DNA of 58,716 bases from Bacteroidetes bacterium OLB11 (GTDB taxonomy: Bacteria; Bacteroidota; Bacteroidia; Chitinophagales; Chitinophagaceae). Under the pieces are notes generated by a model that was not told where the DNA came from, did not search any database, and saw only the letters and a list, made by a program, of their open reading frames with translations. Shown in pieces: positions 18,912 to 28,414 of the stretch; position 1 is the stretch's first letter, and each line of letters starts with the position of its first letter. Location of the stretch: contig LNFQ01000015.1 of assembly GCA_001567165.1 (NCBI GenBank), positions 1 to 58,716 of the forward strand, in the 5' to 3' direction. The position numbers and the translations under genes were made by a program.

Positions 18912-19117
18912 GATTTTTAATTCAATTTATAATGTAAAGTAAAATAAAATAATACGGATTCTCACTTCAACTTTTCCACATTGTATGTGTTAGGGTTTAC
19001 CAAATTTTGTTCAAAAGTCAGTTTTGCATTCATTTTTAATACAAAAGTAAATTACAAAAAATGACTCTTGTTATTTTTTTTTGCTTGAGCTCTAATCATC
19101 CTTGTTTCTTCTATCTA

Positions 19118-20597
19118 TTAATAGGCTTTGGCAAACAAAACTCTTTCTGTACTTGGTTTTCCGGACAAGATACATTGGCCAGCTTCACTACGATTATTTA
19201 ACGGGATGCATCGAATCGTTGCTTTTGTCATTTCTTTAATTTTCTCTTCAGTTTCAGGTGTGCCATCCCAATGAGCACTCACAAAACCGGTTTTAGTTTC
19301 GAGCGTTTCTACAAATTCATCCCAGGTGTTCACTTCTGTAATATGTTCATTGCGATAGTCGAGTGCTTTTTGATAAATCGAATGTTGAATTTCATTCAAT
19401 AAATTTTCAATATAAACTGGTAGGCCATCTAATTGAACAGATGTTTTTTCTTTCGTATCTCTTCGAGCAACCTCAGCAACATTGTTTTCAATATCTCTCA
19501 ACCCTAAAGCAATTCTCACAGGCACTCCTTTCATTTCGTATTCTGCAAATTTCCATCCCGGACGACTATTATCATCACTATCATATTTTGCTCTGATTCC
19601 TTTTGATTTCAATTCTTCTAACAAAGATTGTGCTTTTTCATCAATGATATTTTTGCTTGCTTCTCCTTTATAAATTGGGATAATTATTGCTTGGAATGGA
19701 GCTAATTTTGGAGGAAGTACTAAACCTTCATCATCGCTATGAGCCATCACCAAAGCCCCGATTAACCTAGTAGAAACCCCCCAAGAGGTTGCCCAAACAT
19801 ACTCTGCTTGATTGTCTTTATTATTAAATTTTACATCAAATGCTTTCGCGAAATTTTGACCTAAAAAATGGGAAGTTCCTGCTTGTAATGCTTTGCCATC
19901 CTGCATAAGAGCTTCTATGCAATAAGTATCCACTGCTCCTGCAAATCGTTCATTTTCGCTTTTTACTCCTTTGATGACAGGCATTGCCATATAGTTTTCT
20001 GCAAAATCAGCATAGACATCAAGCATTGTTTTAGTTTCTTGAATGGCTTCCTCTTTACTTGCATGAGCCGTATGCCCTTCTTGCCATAAAAATTCTGCAG
20101 TGCGTAGAAACAATCGTGTACGCATTTCCCAACGAACCACATTTGCCCATTGATTGATCAAAATAGGTAAATCACGATAAGACTGTATCCATGTTTTATA
20201 AGTATTCCAAATAATAGCCTCAGAAGTGGGTCTCACGACTAATTCTTCTTCTAGTTTTGCCTCAGGATCTACAATCAGTTTTCCTGGATTTTGAATATCT
20301 GTTTTCAACCGATAATGTGTTACAACTGCACATTCTTTTGCAAAACCTTCTGCATTTTTTTTCTTCAGCTTCAAATAAACTTTTCGGTACAAATAAAGGA
20401 AAATAAGCGTTTGAATGACCAGTAGCTTTAAACATTTTGTCTAAAATATCTCTCATATTTTCCCATATTGCATAGCCATAAGGCTTGATCACCATGCAAC
20501 CTCTCACTGCACTATAATCAGCCAAACCAGCTTTAATAATTAAATCGTTATACCATTTGCTATAATCCTCTGCTCGTGATGTAATCTCTTTTGCCAT
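19118..20597 (-). CDS. proS: Prolyl-tRNA synthetase (frameshifted)
   Basis: Class II enzyme that charges tRNA-Pro; this is the shorter type without the bacterial editing insertion. The N-terminal piece (to about 20360) holds [16 protein letters not shown]. The second holds [31 protein letters not shown] (motif 2) and [15 protein letters not shown], and ends [17 protein letters not shown]. Both overlap near [13 protein letters not shown]. They fuse if the eight-T run at 20355-20362 is seven, giving 492 residues, the family size. An essential gene, so the break is probably not real inactivation. Confidence 0.93.
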
Positions 20598-20617
20598 AAT
20601 ACATAATAATTGAAATG

Positions 20618-20649
20618 CAAAGTAACAGAAAGTTTATGTCTATTTTCAA
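20618..20649 (-). promoter_or_regulatory. Predicted proS promoter
   Basis: Minus-strand TTG (20647-20649), 21-nt spacer and TTACTTTG (20618-20625), one mismatch from TAnnTTTG. It lies 20 nt upstream of the proS ATG. Confidence 0.4.
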
Positions 20650-20725
20650 AAATCATTGAATAGAGTTTTTAACTCAAATTACACAATTGGAAATCGAGGT
20701 TACATCATAAACTTCTTATCTAAAT

Positions 20726-20743
20726 GTTAAATGAATGTTTAAC
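20726..20743. promoter_or_regulatory. Small inverted repeat, possible operator
   Basis: GTTAAA and TTTAAC form a perfect 6-bp inverted repeat around a 6-nt spacer. It lies in the divergent region between proS and the Tyr/Asn-rich protein gene, about 45 nt upstream of a possible -7 box. It is short and in AT-rich DNA, so chance is a real option. Confidence 0.2.
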
Positions 20744-20788
20744 TGAATCTTAAAATAAACTTTTATGATTTTCTTGAGTCGAAATATG

Positions 20789-20796
20789 TAACTTCG
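20789..20796 (+). promoter_or_regulatory. Possible -7 box for Tyr/Asn-rich protein
   Basis: TAACTTCG is a 7 of 8 match to TAnnTTTG, 44 nt upstream of the ATG at 20841. It has the same TAnnTTCG form seen at 17101. No clear -33 TTG is visible. Confidence 0.25.
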
Positions 20797-20840
20797 AAAA
20801 CAAATTGAAAACTATTTTAAACACAATAAAATTTACATTT

Positions 20841-22168
20841 ATGAAAAGGTTTTTTTTTATTCTCCGCATTATTGCTTTTTGTCATTACAAATAACAGTTT
20901 TGCTCAAGATGATATTTATAGCAATGGCTCCAAACAGAAAAAATAGTTATGATATAAATCAAAATAATAATAACGATTATAATAACAATAACTATAATCA
21001 AAATTATTCAAATGATGAATACACAGAGGATGACACTGACTATAACAATCAATATAGTAAAACATCTAAAAGCTATCAATATGATGAAGGTGATGATTAT
21101 TACTATGATGATGATTATTATTACGCAACAAGAATTAAAAGATTTCATCGCCCATTTTGGACTTGGCAATTTGGATACTATAGCAGTTTCTATTCAGATC
21201 CTTATTGGTGGGATTGGAGTTGCAACTACCCTTCATGGTATTACAATAATTATTACAGACCCTACTATGGATGGAGCAATTGGCACATAGGTGGAAGTGG
21301 ATGGTATTTTGGATTTGGATATAATCCTTTTTATGGGTGGAACAATTGGTATTACCCTTACTATGGATATAACAACTGGGGATGGGGTGGATACGGTTAT
21401 GGATATAACAATGGATACTACAATGGATACTACAACGGATACTACAACGGATACTACAATGGATATTGGGATGGATATAATAGTGGAAGTTACAACGGAG
21501 GAAAAAGAACTGTTTATCAATATGGACCACGCTCTGGCATGAATAGCAATAATATTACAGTATCTCCAAGAAGAGATAGACAAATGGAAATAAATACCTA
21601 TAATAATATTAAAAATACAAATTCCAGCAATCCAAGGGCTATCAATTCATTGAATGCAAATGCAGATATCAATCCTAGACAAACTACTCCAAATAATAGA
21701 AATACAAATATCGACCGAAATAGCACTCCTCAGGTGAATGCAAATCAAAATGTCGATATTAGGAATAATAATAACACAATTAAAAATTCAAATCAAAGAG
21801 ATATTTTTGATAGAAATAATCAGAATAACAGAAACATTGATAGAAATGCTGATGCCATCCAAAATAATAACGACAGACAAATAAATAACACTCAGCAAAA
21901 TAGAAATAATAGCATCAGAGAGCAACAAATGCAACAACAACGCTCACAACAACAACGTATGCAAGAGCAACAAATGCAACAACAACGCTCACAACAACAA
22001 CGTATGCAAGAGCAACGTCCTCAACAACAAAGAAACTATGAAAGAAGCGAATCTTCATCTCCTAGAATGTCTATGCCATCAAACAATAGTAATTTAGGAG
22101 GAGGCAGAAGCATGATGGGTGGCGGAAATAGCGGAGGCAGTAGCAGATCAGTCGGAGGAAGAAGATAA
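20841..22168 (+). CDS. Secreted Tyr/Asn/Gln-rich repeat protein (two frameshifts)
   Basis: Function unknown. The ATG at 20841 opens a signal peptide (MKRFFLFSALLLFVI, ending near SFAQ) only if the nine-T run at 20850-20858 is eight. The mature part then joins at GSKQKNSYDINQ if the six-A run at 20938-20943 is five. The result has 441 residues. The mature chain has an Asn/Tyr/Asp-rich start, a Trp/Tyr/Gly-rich middle with four GYYN units, an Asn/Arg-rich segment, a Gln-rich tandem repeat and a Gly/Ser-rich tail. It looks intrinsically disordered and prion-like. Conserved aromatic blocks (FWTWQFGYY, YYNNYYRPYYGWSNW) argue for a surface or matrix role, but that is inference. Confidence 0.75.
21413..21484 (+). 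repeat. 12-bp tandem repeat encoding GYYN units
   Basis: Four copies of a 12-bp unit (GGATACTACAAY, 21413-21460) are followed by two diverged units (GYWD and GYNS, to 21484). They lie in frame in the secreted Tyr/Asn-rich protein, so changes in copy number would keep the frame. Confidence 0.9.
21923..22012 (+). repeat. 45-bp perfect tandem duplication in Gln-rich region
   Basis: Two identical 45-bp units (21923-21967 and 21968-22012) each encode the 15-residue block QQMQQQRSQQQRMQE. Exact identity at the DNA level indicates a recent duplication or ongoing slippage; the frame is preserved. Confidence 0.92.
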
Positions 22169-22196
22169 TTCTATTTTATTTAAATTACACTTACTT

Positions 22197-22245
22197 AAAG
22201 CATACTTGTATAAAAATTGACATTTTCATTTAAGTATGCTTTTTT
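22197..22245 (+). terminator. Intrinsic terminator after repeat protein
   Basis: An 11-bp inverted repeat (AAAGCATACTT at 22197-22207 and its complement at 22232-22242) is followed by a T-run. The loop can fold further through AAAAT/ATTTT. It separates the repeat protein from the downstream barrel gene. Confidence 0.7.
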
Positions 22246-22257
22246 AAAAATATAAAA

Positions 22258-23769
22258 ATGAAAAAAATACTTTTGACATTTACAAATGTGCTTGCTCTAT
22301 TTGTGACAGCAAATGCACAAGATGAATTTGATGCTTTAAGATATGGTTACACTAATTATTATGGCACAGCACGAGGATTAAGTGTTGGGAATGCAATGGG
22401 AAGTGTCGGTGGTGATTTTTCCGCACTATCTATTAACCCAGCCGGTATCGGAATTTACAGACGTGGTGAATTTGTATTATCTCCCTCCTTTCAAATTAGT
22501 AATAATACCGGCACCTATCAAAACAATACAAATTTAGCCAACTCTAGCAAACTCAATATGTCTCAATTTGGTATCGTTTTGACAAATGCTAAAAAAGGAA
22601 ATTTATACAAGAGAAGTGCTTGGAAGGCTGGCTCATTTGCAATTGGTGCAAATAGGCTTGCCACTTTCAATAATGAATATACTTATTCTGGCAACAATTT
22701 TCAATCATCACTTATCGAAAAATATGCCGATGAGTTTAATAGCCTAGGTGGTATCAAGGCAATCAATTCAGTTAGCTACCCTGCTTATGCCGCTTATGAA
22801 ACATGGCTTATTGATAGAGGTTTTGGTGCAGACTCCAATACTGCTGTTTCTTATGTCCCATTCACTGGTGGTATCAATCAAAACAAACATGTTTATGAAA
22901 GAGGTGGAATCAACGAACTTGTTATCAGTGGCGGAGGAAACTACAAAGAAGTATTACTTTTAGGAGCTACAGTAGGAATCACCTCTTTAAATTACAAACG
23001 CACACTCAACTATAATGAAGAAGATATTTCAGGTGATAACAATAATGATTTTAAATACATGCACTTCACTGAAAACCTTTCTACTAATGGAACAGGAATC
23101 AATTTAAAATTGGGTGCCATCATTAAGCCTTCCGACAATTTCCGGTTTGGACTTGCCCTTCACACCCCAACTTATTACCAACTAAATGATTTATCACAAA
23201 TTGGAATGGAATCGCATACCGACAGTTTGCTACTTCATTCAAATCCTAATAACAGCCCTATTTCCAGCTACTCTCAAGACACCGCTTTGTCTTTCAATTA
23301 TGGATATTCCTCACCATACAAAGCCATTTTAAGCGGCACTGCATTTATGAACCAATATGGGTTTATCTCTGCGGACATTGAACTAGTGGGCTATTCAAGT
23401 ATGAAATATTATTATGAACCTGGGTTTGAAAATATCGCAAATGCAATGAATACTGTAATCAAAAATTTGTTTAAAACAGCTTTAAATGCACGTATTGGAG
23501 CCGAAGTAAAACTAGAAAACTTTATGCTGAGAGCAGGTGCTGCCTATTATGGTTCACCATATAAAAACACTCAATACGATGCTTCTAAATTAAATTTAAG
23601 TTTTGGGCTAGGATATAGAGCTGACAATTGGTTTACAGATATCACCTATATCAATAGCAATCAAAAATATGGCCAACAACCCTATACATTAAGCAATACT
23701 TCTGTTCCTTTTGCTGAAATTAAAAATTCAACATCAAACGTTGTATTTACAGTTGGGATTAAATTTTAG
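22258..23769 (+). CDS. OmpP1/FadL/TodX family outer-membrane protein
   Basis: Outer-membrane beta-barrel of the long-chain fatty acid or hydrophobic-compound transporter type, often named hemin receptor in Bacteroidota. A signal peptide ends at TANAQ. The mature start DALRYGYTNYYGTARGLSVGN, then GSVGGDFSALSINPAGIGIYRRGE, is the conserved N-terminal hatch region. Alternating amphipathic strands fill the rest, and the chain ends in VVFTVGIKF with a terminal Phe. The 503-residue length is typical. The substrate is not predictable. Confidence 0.87.
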   Translation: MKKILLTFTNVLALFVTANAQDEFDALRYGYTNYYGTARGLSVGNAMGSVGGDFSALSINPAGIGIYRRGEFVLSPSFQISNNTGTYQNNTNLANSSKLNMSQFGIVLTNAKKGNLYKRSAWKAGSFAIGANRLATFNNEYTYSGNNFQSSLIEKYADEFNSLGGIKAINSVSYPAYAAYETWLIDRGFGADSNTAVSYVPFTGGINQNKHVYERGGINELVISGGGNYKEVLLLGATVGITSLNYKRTLNYNEEDISGDNNNDFKYMHFTENLSTNGTGINLKLGAIIKPSDNFRFGLALHTPTYYQLNDLSQIGMESHTDSLLLHSNPNNSPISSYSQDTALSFNYGYSSPYKAILSGTAFMNQYGFISADIELVGYSSMKYYYEPGFENIANAMNTVIKNLFKTALNARIGAEVKLENFMLRAGAAYYGSPYKNTQYDASKLNLSFGLGYRADNWFTDITYINSNQKYGQQPYTLSNTSVPFAEIKNSTSNVVFTVGIKF

Positions 23770-23788
23770 TTTTTATTAAAAATAACTA

Positions 23789-23836
23789 TTTAATTTTACA
23801 AGAGCGATGAAATTTCATCGCTCTTGTAAAATTAAA
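23789..23836. terminator. Perfect 48-bp palindrome, bidirectional terminator
   Basis: A perfect inverted repeat runs from 23789 to 23836 with its centre between 23812 and 23813. The GC-containing core (ACAAGAGCGATGAAA) is flanked by A and T tracts. It lies 20 nt after the barrel gene stop and 10 nt before the DUF2851 gene, so it should end transcription there. The DUF2851 promoter would then have to lie inside or beside it. Confidence 0.8.
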
Positions 23837-23846
23837 CTACATCAAA

Positions 23847-25126
23847 ATGAATGAAAACCTACTCCAATTCATTTGGCAACATCTTGCAATAATCCCCTCC
23901 CAACACATTTTCAATACAGATGGCGATGAATTAATCATCATATCTCCCGGCGCGCTTAATAAAAATTCAGGACCCGATTTTTTAGAAGCTAAAATAAAAG
24001 TGGGCAGCACGACATGGATTGGAAATATCGAAATTCATATTAAAACCAGCGACTGGGTCAAACATCAACATCATCAAAATGAACAATATCAAAACATCAT
24101 TTTACATATCGTTTATGAAAATGATATTGATTTAAAAAATATCAATCCATCTAGATTTATGACATTAGAATTAAAAAATCTAATTGATCAAAATATTTTA
24201 AATCGATATGACTTTTTGATGCAAAAAAAAAATTTATTCCCTGCGAAAAATCAATTCAAAATGTACCTGAAATTATCATTTCACAACAGCTCAATCGCTG
24301 TCTGGCAGAGCGTCTTGAAAGCAAAAGCCAACAAATCATATTCTTACTTTCCTTAAAAAATAATAATTGGCAAGAAGTGTTTTATATTCAACTTGCAAGA
24401 GGGTTTGGCATCAGAATTAATCAAGAACCTTTTGAACAAATTGCTCTTAATACCCCCATGAGTTTAATTGCAAAATATAAAAATAATCCCATTCAAATTG
24501 AAGCCCTTCTCTTTGGCCAAGCAGGGTTATTGAATGAATATTTTGACGACCCATATCCAATTTTATTGCAACAAGAATATGAATACTTGAAAAAGGTTTA
24601 TCACCTTCAAGCCGTCAACAAAAGCCTTTGGAAATTCTTACGCTTACGCCCTGCCAATTTTCCAACCATTCGAATCGCACAATTCACTCAACTTGTCATC
24701 CAATCAACTCATCTTTTTTCTAAAATCATACAAGCCAATACTGTGCAGGAAATCATTGCTTTATTTGATTTGACGCTCCCTGAGTTTTGGGAAACACATT
24801 ACACTTTTTCTCATAGTAGTACAAAAAGAAAAAAACATTTAGGCATCAATTTTATTCATACGATTATTATCAACTGCATCGTCCCTACTCTTTTTATATA
24901 TGGCAAATTGCAAGGTGGACAAGCATATTGCGACAAAGCTATTCAATTTTTAAACGATTTGCCTTTTGAAAAAAATCAAATTATAAATAATTGGAAAGAG
25001 TGCCCAATAGAAATCAAGAATGCGGCTGAATCACAAGGAGCATTAGAACTTTATCATCAATATTGCTTGCAAAAAAATTGTTTATCTTGTAGTATTGGGT
25101 ATCATATTTTAAAAAAAGCAGAATAA
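23847..25126 (+). CDS. DUF2851 family protein (frameshifted)
   Basis: Conserved Bacteroidota protein of unknown function. The N-terminal piece has LQFIWQHLAIIPSQ, LNKNSGPDFLEAKIKVG and WIGNIEIHIKTSDWVKHQH; the second has FYIQLARGFGIRIN. It ends with LQKNCLSCSIGYHILKK, the Cys-x-x-Cys end of the family. As written, the frame breaks in the ten-A run at 24223-24232. Reading it as eleven (or eight) restores FIPCEKSIQNVPEIIISQQ and QLNRCLAERLESKSQQ, linking both parts into about 426 residues. This is one of the few cases where a base seems missing rather than added. Confidence 0.87.
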
Positions 25127-25145
25127 TTTTTTCAAGTAAAAAAAA

Positions 25146-27462
25146 CTATTGCAGTTCCACTTCGTTTATTTGATTTGACGTAATTCGCACATCAATTGTT
25201 TTAGTTCCCATTTGAGGCATTTGTGGATTTACAGGAAAAATTATTTTATATCGACCAGGTAATATTTCAATTTTTTGAGTGCTAAGTGACCCTGAAATTT
25301 TCATATTATAAAATGTTTCAAACTTATCTCCATGTTCATATTGAATAAAGATATTTCCATAAGGTGTCTTATTCGTAATCTGTAAATAGCCTGGCTCTGG
25401 AATTTGCAGCTCATATAAAGCTCCAAAAGACATATCAATACTGAATTTGCTGGCAGGAAGGGTATTAATTTCAACATAATAAGTGCCGGGCTCGTAGGGC
25501 AACTTTTGTGTGCAATTTTGTAAAACATCCGGTGAATTTGAGAATCGCCTATTCACGACAGCCTTGTATTCCATAGGTCTAGAGCGATTTCCCATATATG
25601 CAAAAGAAAGTGTCCCTTCAGAAACATTGATAATGACCTTATTCAATTTATTTGGAACAATGGTTACATTTTTGACAAATAAATCATTATATCCTTTCAC
25701 TACTACATCATACTGACCTTCTTTAATGCTTTGTGGTATTGGATTTCCGCCGTTTACTTTTCGGATAAAACTAACATTTGTCCCTTGAGATGATAAGTCT
25801 TTAAAAATAATTTCAGGCGTTGCATTTGGGTATTTTTTTCCTGTTTTCCCTTCAAAATAAACAGCCACTTCTGTTTTCTCATTATTATTTTCAATTGTTG
25901 TTGTAAACTCAGCTACGTCTTGTGATAATTTTGTTGGTTTGGTTGGAATAGTAGGAGTTGTTGGCTTTACACTAGGCGTGGTGTTGTATCGAAATATGGC
26001 TGTTCCCAAATTAGTAGGTGTTGGTTTTGGCTGTGGTATTCTTATTGCATAGGCCACTCTTTTTGGGTAATTTTGTGCTTGAATAAATGTCAGTGTTTTC
26101 TTTTTTATTTCTTCAAAATTTTCAAATTTCAAAACGACCTTCTCTGTTTTTCGTGCAGCGATAGGATTTGGCTTTGAAAATGAATTGATATCTTTTTCCC
26201 ATTTATAATTAGATGGATATATTTTTTTGAAAATATCACTTTTTCTTACAAGAGGTGCTTCTATATCAAATTTCAAAATGGCTGTTGCATTTTTATTGAT
26301 TTGCCGAGGCTTTGCTGTTAGTTTTATATCTGATTTGAAATGCTTGGAAGTATAGGATATATTTTCTAAACGTGGGAGGACTTGAAGCTTCTTCTTAATG
26401 GGCGTTTCTGAATCAAAATGAATTGTGACTGTTTGAGTATTATTGACAATGAAATGCCCAGTAATTCTTGTCTTATCTTTATTTGGAGTGATTGGATATG
26501 GAATATTTTTCATACGTGCAAGAACAGTTGATGGTTTTGGTTTTGCTCTTTCTTCTTTTTTAATTTCTTCAAATACATATCTAAAAACGGCTATTCCTAA
26601 AGGTCTAGTTTGCGTTTGCCCAAGCAAAGTCCATTTTTGTTTGAGCTGATGATAAACGCTTGCATAAAGCCGTGTAAGTGTCTTATTATTTTGATTCGTT
26701 TTGAGTGGAGTCGTCACTTTCGGTGTTTCATTTTTTTATGGCTGAAGTGTTTGAAAAAGTAGGGCTGATATTTAATACTTTTGGTTTATCCAACAAAGGG
26801 CGATTCGCATTGACGATAGTTTGAATAGCCATATCGATATCATGAGGTTCTGCTACTTTCAAATAATTTCCCATACAATCATAAAGAAGATTGAGTTGTT
26901 CGTTTTTATCCAAACCAATAATGTAAGGAGTGATTTTAATTTTTTTCTTTATAAACTCTTGAAAGGTAGCACAGACATCACCGTTACAACTCTCTCCTCC
27001 ATCGGTAATAAATATGATGGAATAGTCATATAAGGACGCATTATTCAATTCATTATTCGATGCTTGTTTTAGGCTGTAAGCAATTGGAGAATAACCAACC
27101 GGTGATATGCTTTTTAAACGAGTGTTGATTTGATTGATATTTTGAAGATTAAAAGGCACTTCCAAACGAGTGTCCGTGCAGTTTTTTTCAATAGCAGGAT
27201 ATGTGGCACCATAAGTTCTTAAAGCAAATTCCACTTCGGGGTTTAATGAGTAAATACTATCAACAATACGAAGTAAAATATTAGATGCAATGTCAAAACG
27301 GCTGTAGTTTTCACTCCAATTGTAAGTCATGCTCGACGATGCATCCAAGAGAAACAACACACGAGATTTTTTGGATTGTTGTGCAAATAAAATAAGCGGG
27401 AGTAAAAAAAATACTCCAACTATAAAAATGCTTTTAATGAATTTATTTTGAATTAGAAACAT
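25146..27462 (-). CDS. von Willebrand A protein with ~50-residue repeats (frameshifted)
   Basis: As written, two ORFs: a vWA protein (26728-27462) and a C-terminal ORF (25146-26717). They join at SAIK/NETPKVTTPLK if the seven-T run at 26731-26737 is six, giving 771 residues. A signal peptide ends near FAQQ. The vWA domain (about 33-225) has the MIDAS motif DASSS, GYSPI in place of the usual GxTP, and ITDGGESC. A central region (about 289-495) carries four or five copies of a loose repeat: hydrophobic-x-F-(D/E/R), an IKKK patch, then NY or SY. The C-terminal third is beta-rich, like surface Ig or PEGA-type modules (EPGTYYVEIN, LPGRYKIIF). Probably cell-surface; partner unknown. Confidence 0.78.
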
Positions 27463-27470
27463 GATTTTAT

Positions 27471-28304
27471 TTAATAATCACCCATCGTTTCGGCAAGTTG
27501 ATCAAGAGCCTTTGAGAGCTGCTCATCGTTTGGTGCAATGCCATGCCAATGATGCGTACCTTCCATAAAATCAACTCCTTTTCCCATAATGGTTTTCATC
27601 AAAATGCAAATTGGTTTTTGTTTTCCTAATAATGATTTTGCATTTTGTAAAGTGCTATGTATATCGTCAAAATTATGACCATCCATCGTGAGAACTTCCC
27701 ATCCAAAAGATTCCCATTTTGCTTTTAAATCTTCTAAATTCATAACACTTTGAGTGGGCCCATCAATTTGTTGTCCATTATAATCAACAGTCGCAATGAT
27801 ATTATCTACTTTATGATGAGCAGCAAACATAATGGCTTCCCAATTTTGCCCTTCTTGCAATTCACCATCACCAGATAATGAGTAAATAATGGAAGAGTCT
27901 TGATTTAGTTTTTTGGTGAGTGCAGCACCAATCGCAACACTCAACCCTTGACCTAGAGAGCCACTCGCAACACGCACTCCGGGCAAATGGTCATGTGTTG
28001 CAGGATGACCTTGCAAACGAGTGTTGAGTTTTCTGAAGGTTGCCAATTCTGCAACAGGGAAGTAGCCGCTTCTAGCTAAGACACTATAAAAAAGAGGGGA
28101 TATATGACCATTTGAAAGGAAAAAAAGGTCTTGTTCTTTCCCATCCATATCAAAGTTTGGATTATGATTCATTTCTTTAAAATATAAAGAAACCAGAAAG
28201 TCTGTACAGCCCAATGAGCCTCCTGGATGTCCACTTTGCACTCCGTGTACCATTCTTACAATATCTCTTCTTACTTGTGATGATATAGCAGCTAAGTCTT
28301 GCAT
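27471..28304 (-). CDS. Transketolase, N-terminal subunit
   Basis: Thiamine-diphosphate-binding half of transketolase, which moves two-carbon units in the pentose phosphate pathway. MVHGVQSGHPGGSLG, RVASGSLGQGLSVAIGAALT and the ThDP motif GDGELQEGQNWEAIMFAAHH with DYNGQQIDG are diagnostic. Bacteroidota commonly split the enzyme into N and C subunits, and 277 residues fits the N subunit. I use ATG 28304, because the upstream ATG at 28334 overlaps a -7 box and adds a non-conserved leader. The C subunit, usually the next gene, is not here. Confidence 0.92.
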   Translation of the reverse strand: MQDLAAISSQVRRDIVRMVHGVQSGHPGGSLGCTDFLVSLYFKEMNHNPNFDMDGKEQDLFFLSNGHISPLFYSVLARSGYFPVAELATFRKLNTRLQGHPATHDHLPGVRVASGSLGQGLSVAIGAALTKKLNQDSSIIYSLSGDGELQEGQNWEAIMFAAHHKVDNIIATVDYNGQQIDGPTQSVMNLEDLKAKWESFGWEVLTMDGHNFDDIHSTLQNAKSLLGKQKPICILMKTIMGKGVDFMEGTHHWHGIAPNDEQLSKALDQLAETMGDY

Positions 28305-28331
28305 GTATTTTGATTTTAATGATTTAATCAA

Positions 28332-28339
28332 CAAAGGTA
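28332..28339 (-). promoter_or_regulatory. Predicted -7 box of transketolase N gene
   Basis: Minus-strand TACCTTTG matches TAnnTTTG exactly, 27 nt upstream of the preferred ATG at 28304. No good -33 TTG is seen. Confidence 0.35.
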
Positions 28340-28364
28340 AAATTTTGTATTGTACTTTGAAAAT

Positions 28365-28394
28365 AAAAAAACCATGTAGTTACATGGTTTTTTT
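28365..28394. terminator. Bidirectional-looking terminator before protease gene end
   Basis: A 14-bp perfect inverted repeat (AAAAAAACCATGTA at 28365-28378 and its complement at 28381-28394) with a very short loop and A/T tracts on both sides. It lies 20 nt downstream of the M36 protease gene, so it should end that transcript. Confidence 0.85.
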
Positions 28395-28414
28395 ATTGCT
28401 TTAATTGTTCAGAA

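Noticed and set aside
21413..22012. CRISPR-like array
   Set aside because: The repeats are tandem with no spacers, keep one reading frame and encode GYYN and Gln-rich blocks, so they are coding microsatellites.
23789..23836. 48-bp palindrome as a transposon end or recombination site
   Set aside because: It is single-copy here, has no target duplication or transposase nearby, and has the shape and position of a terminator.
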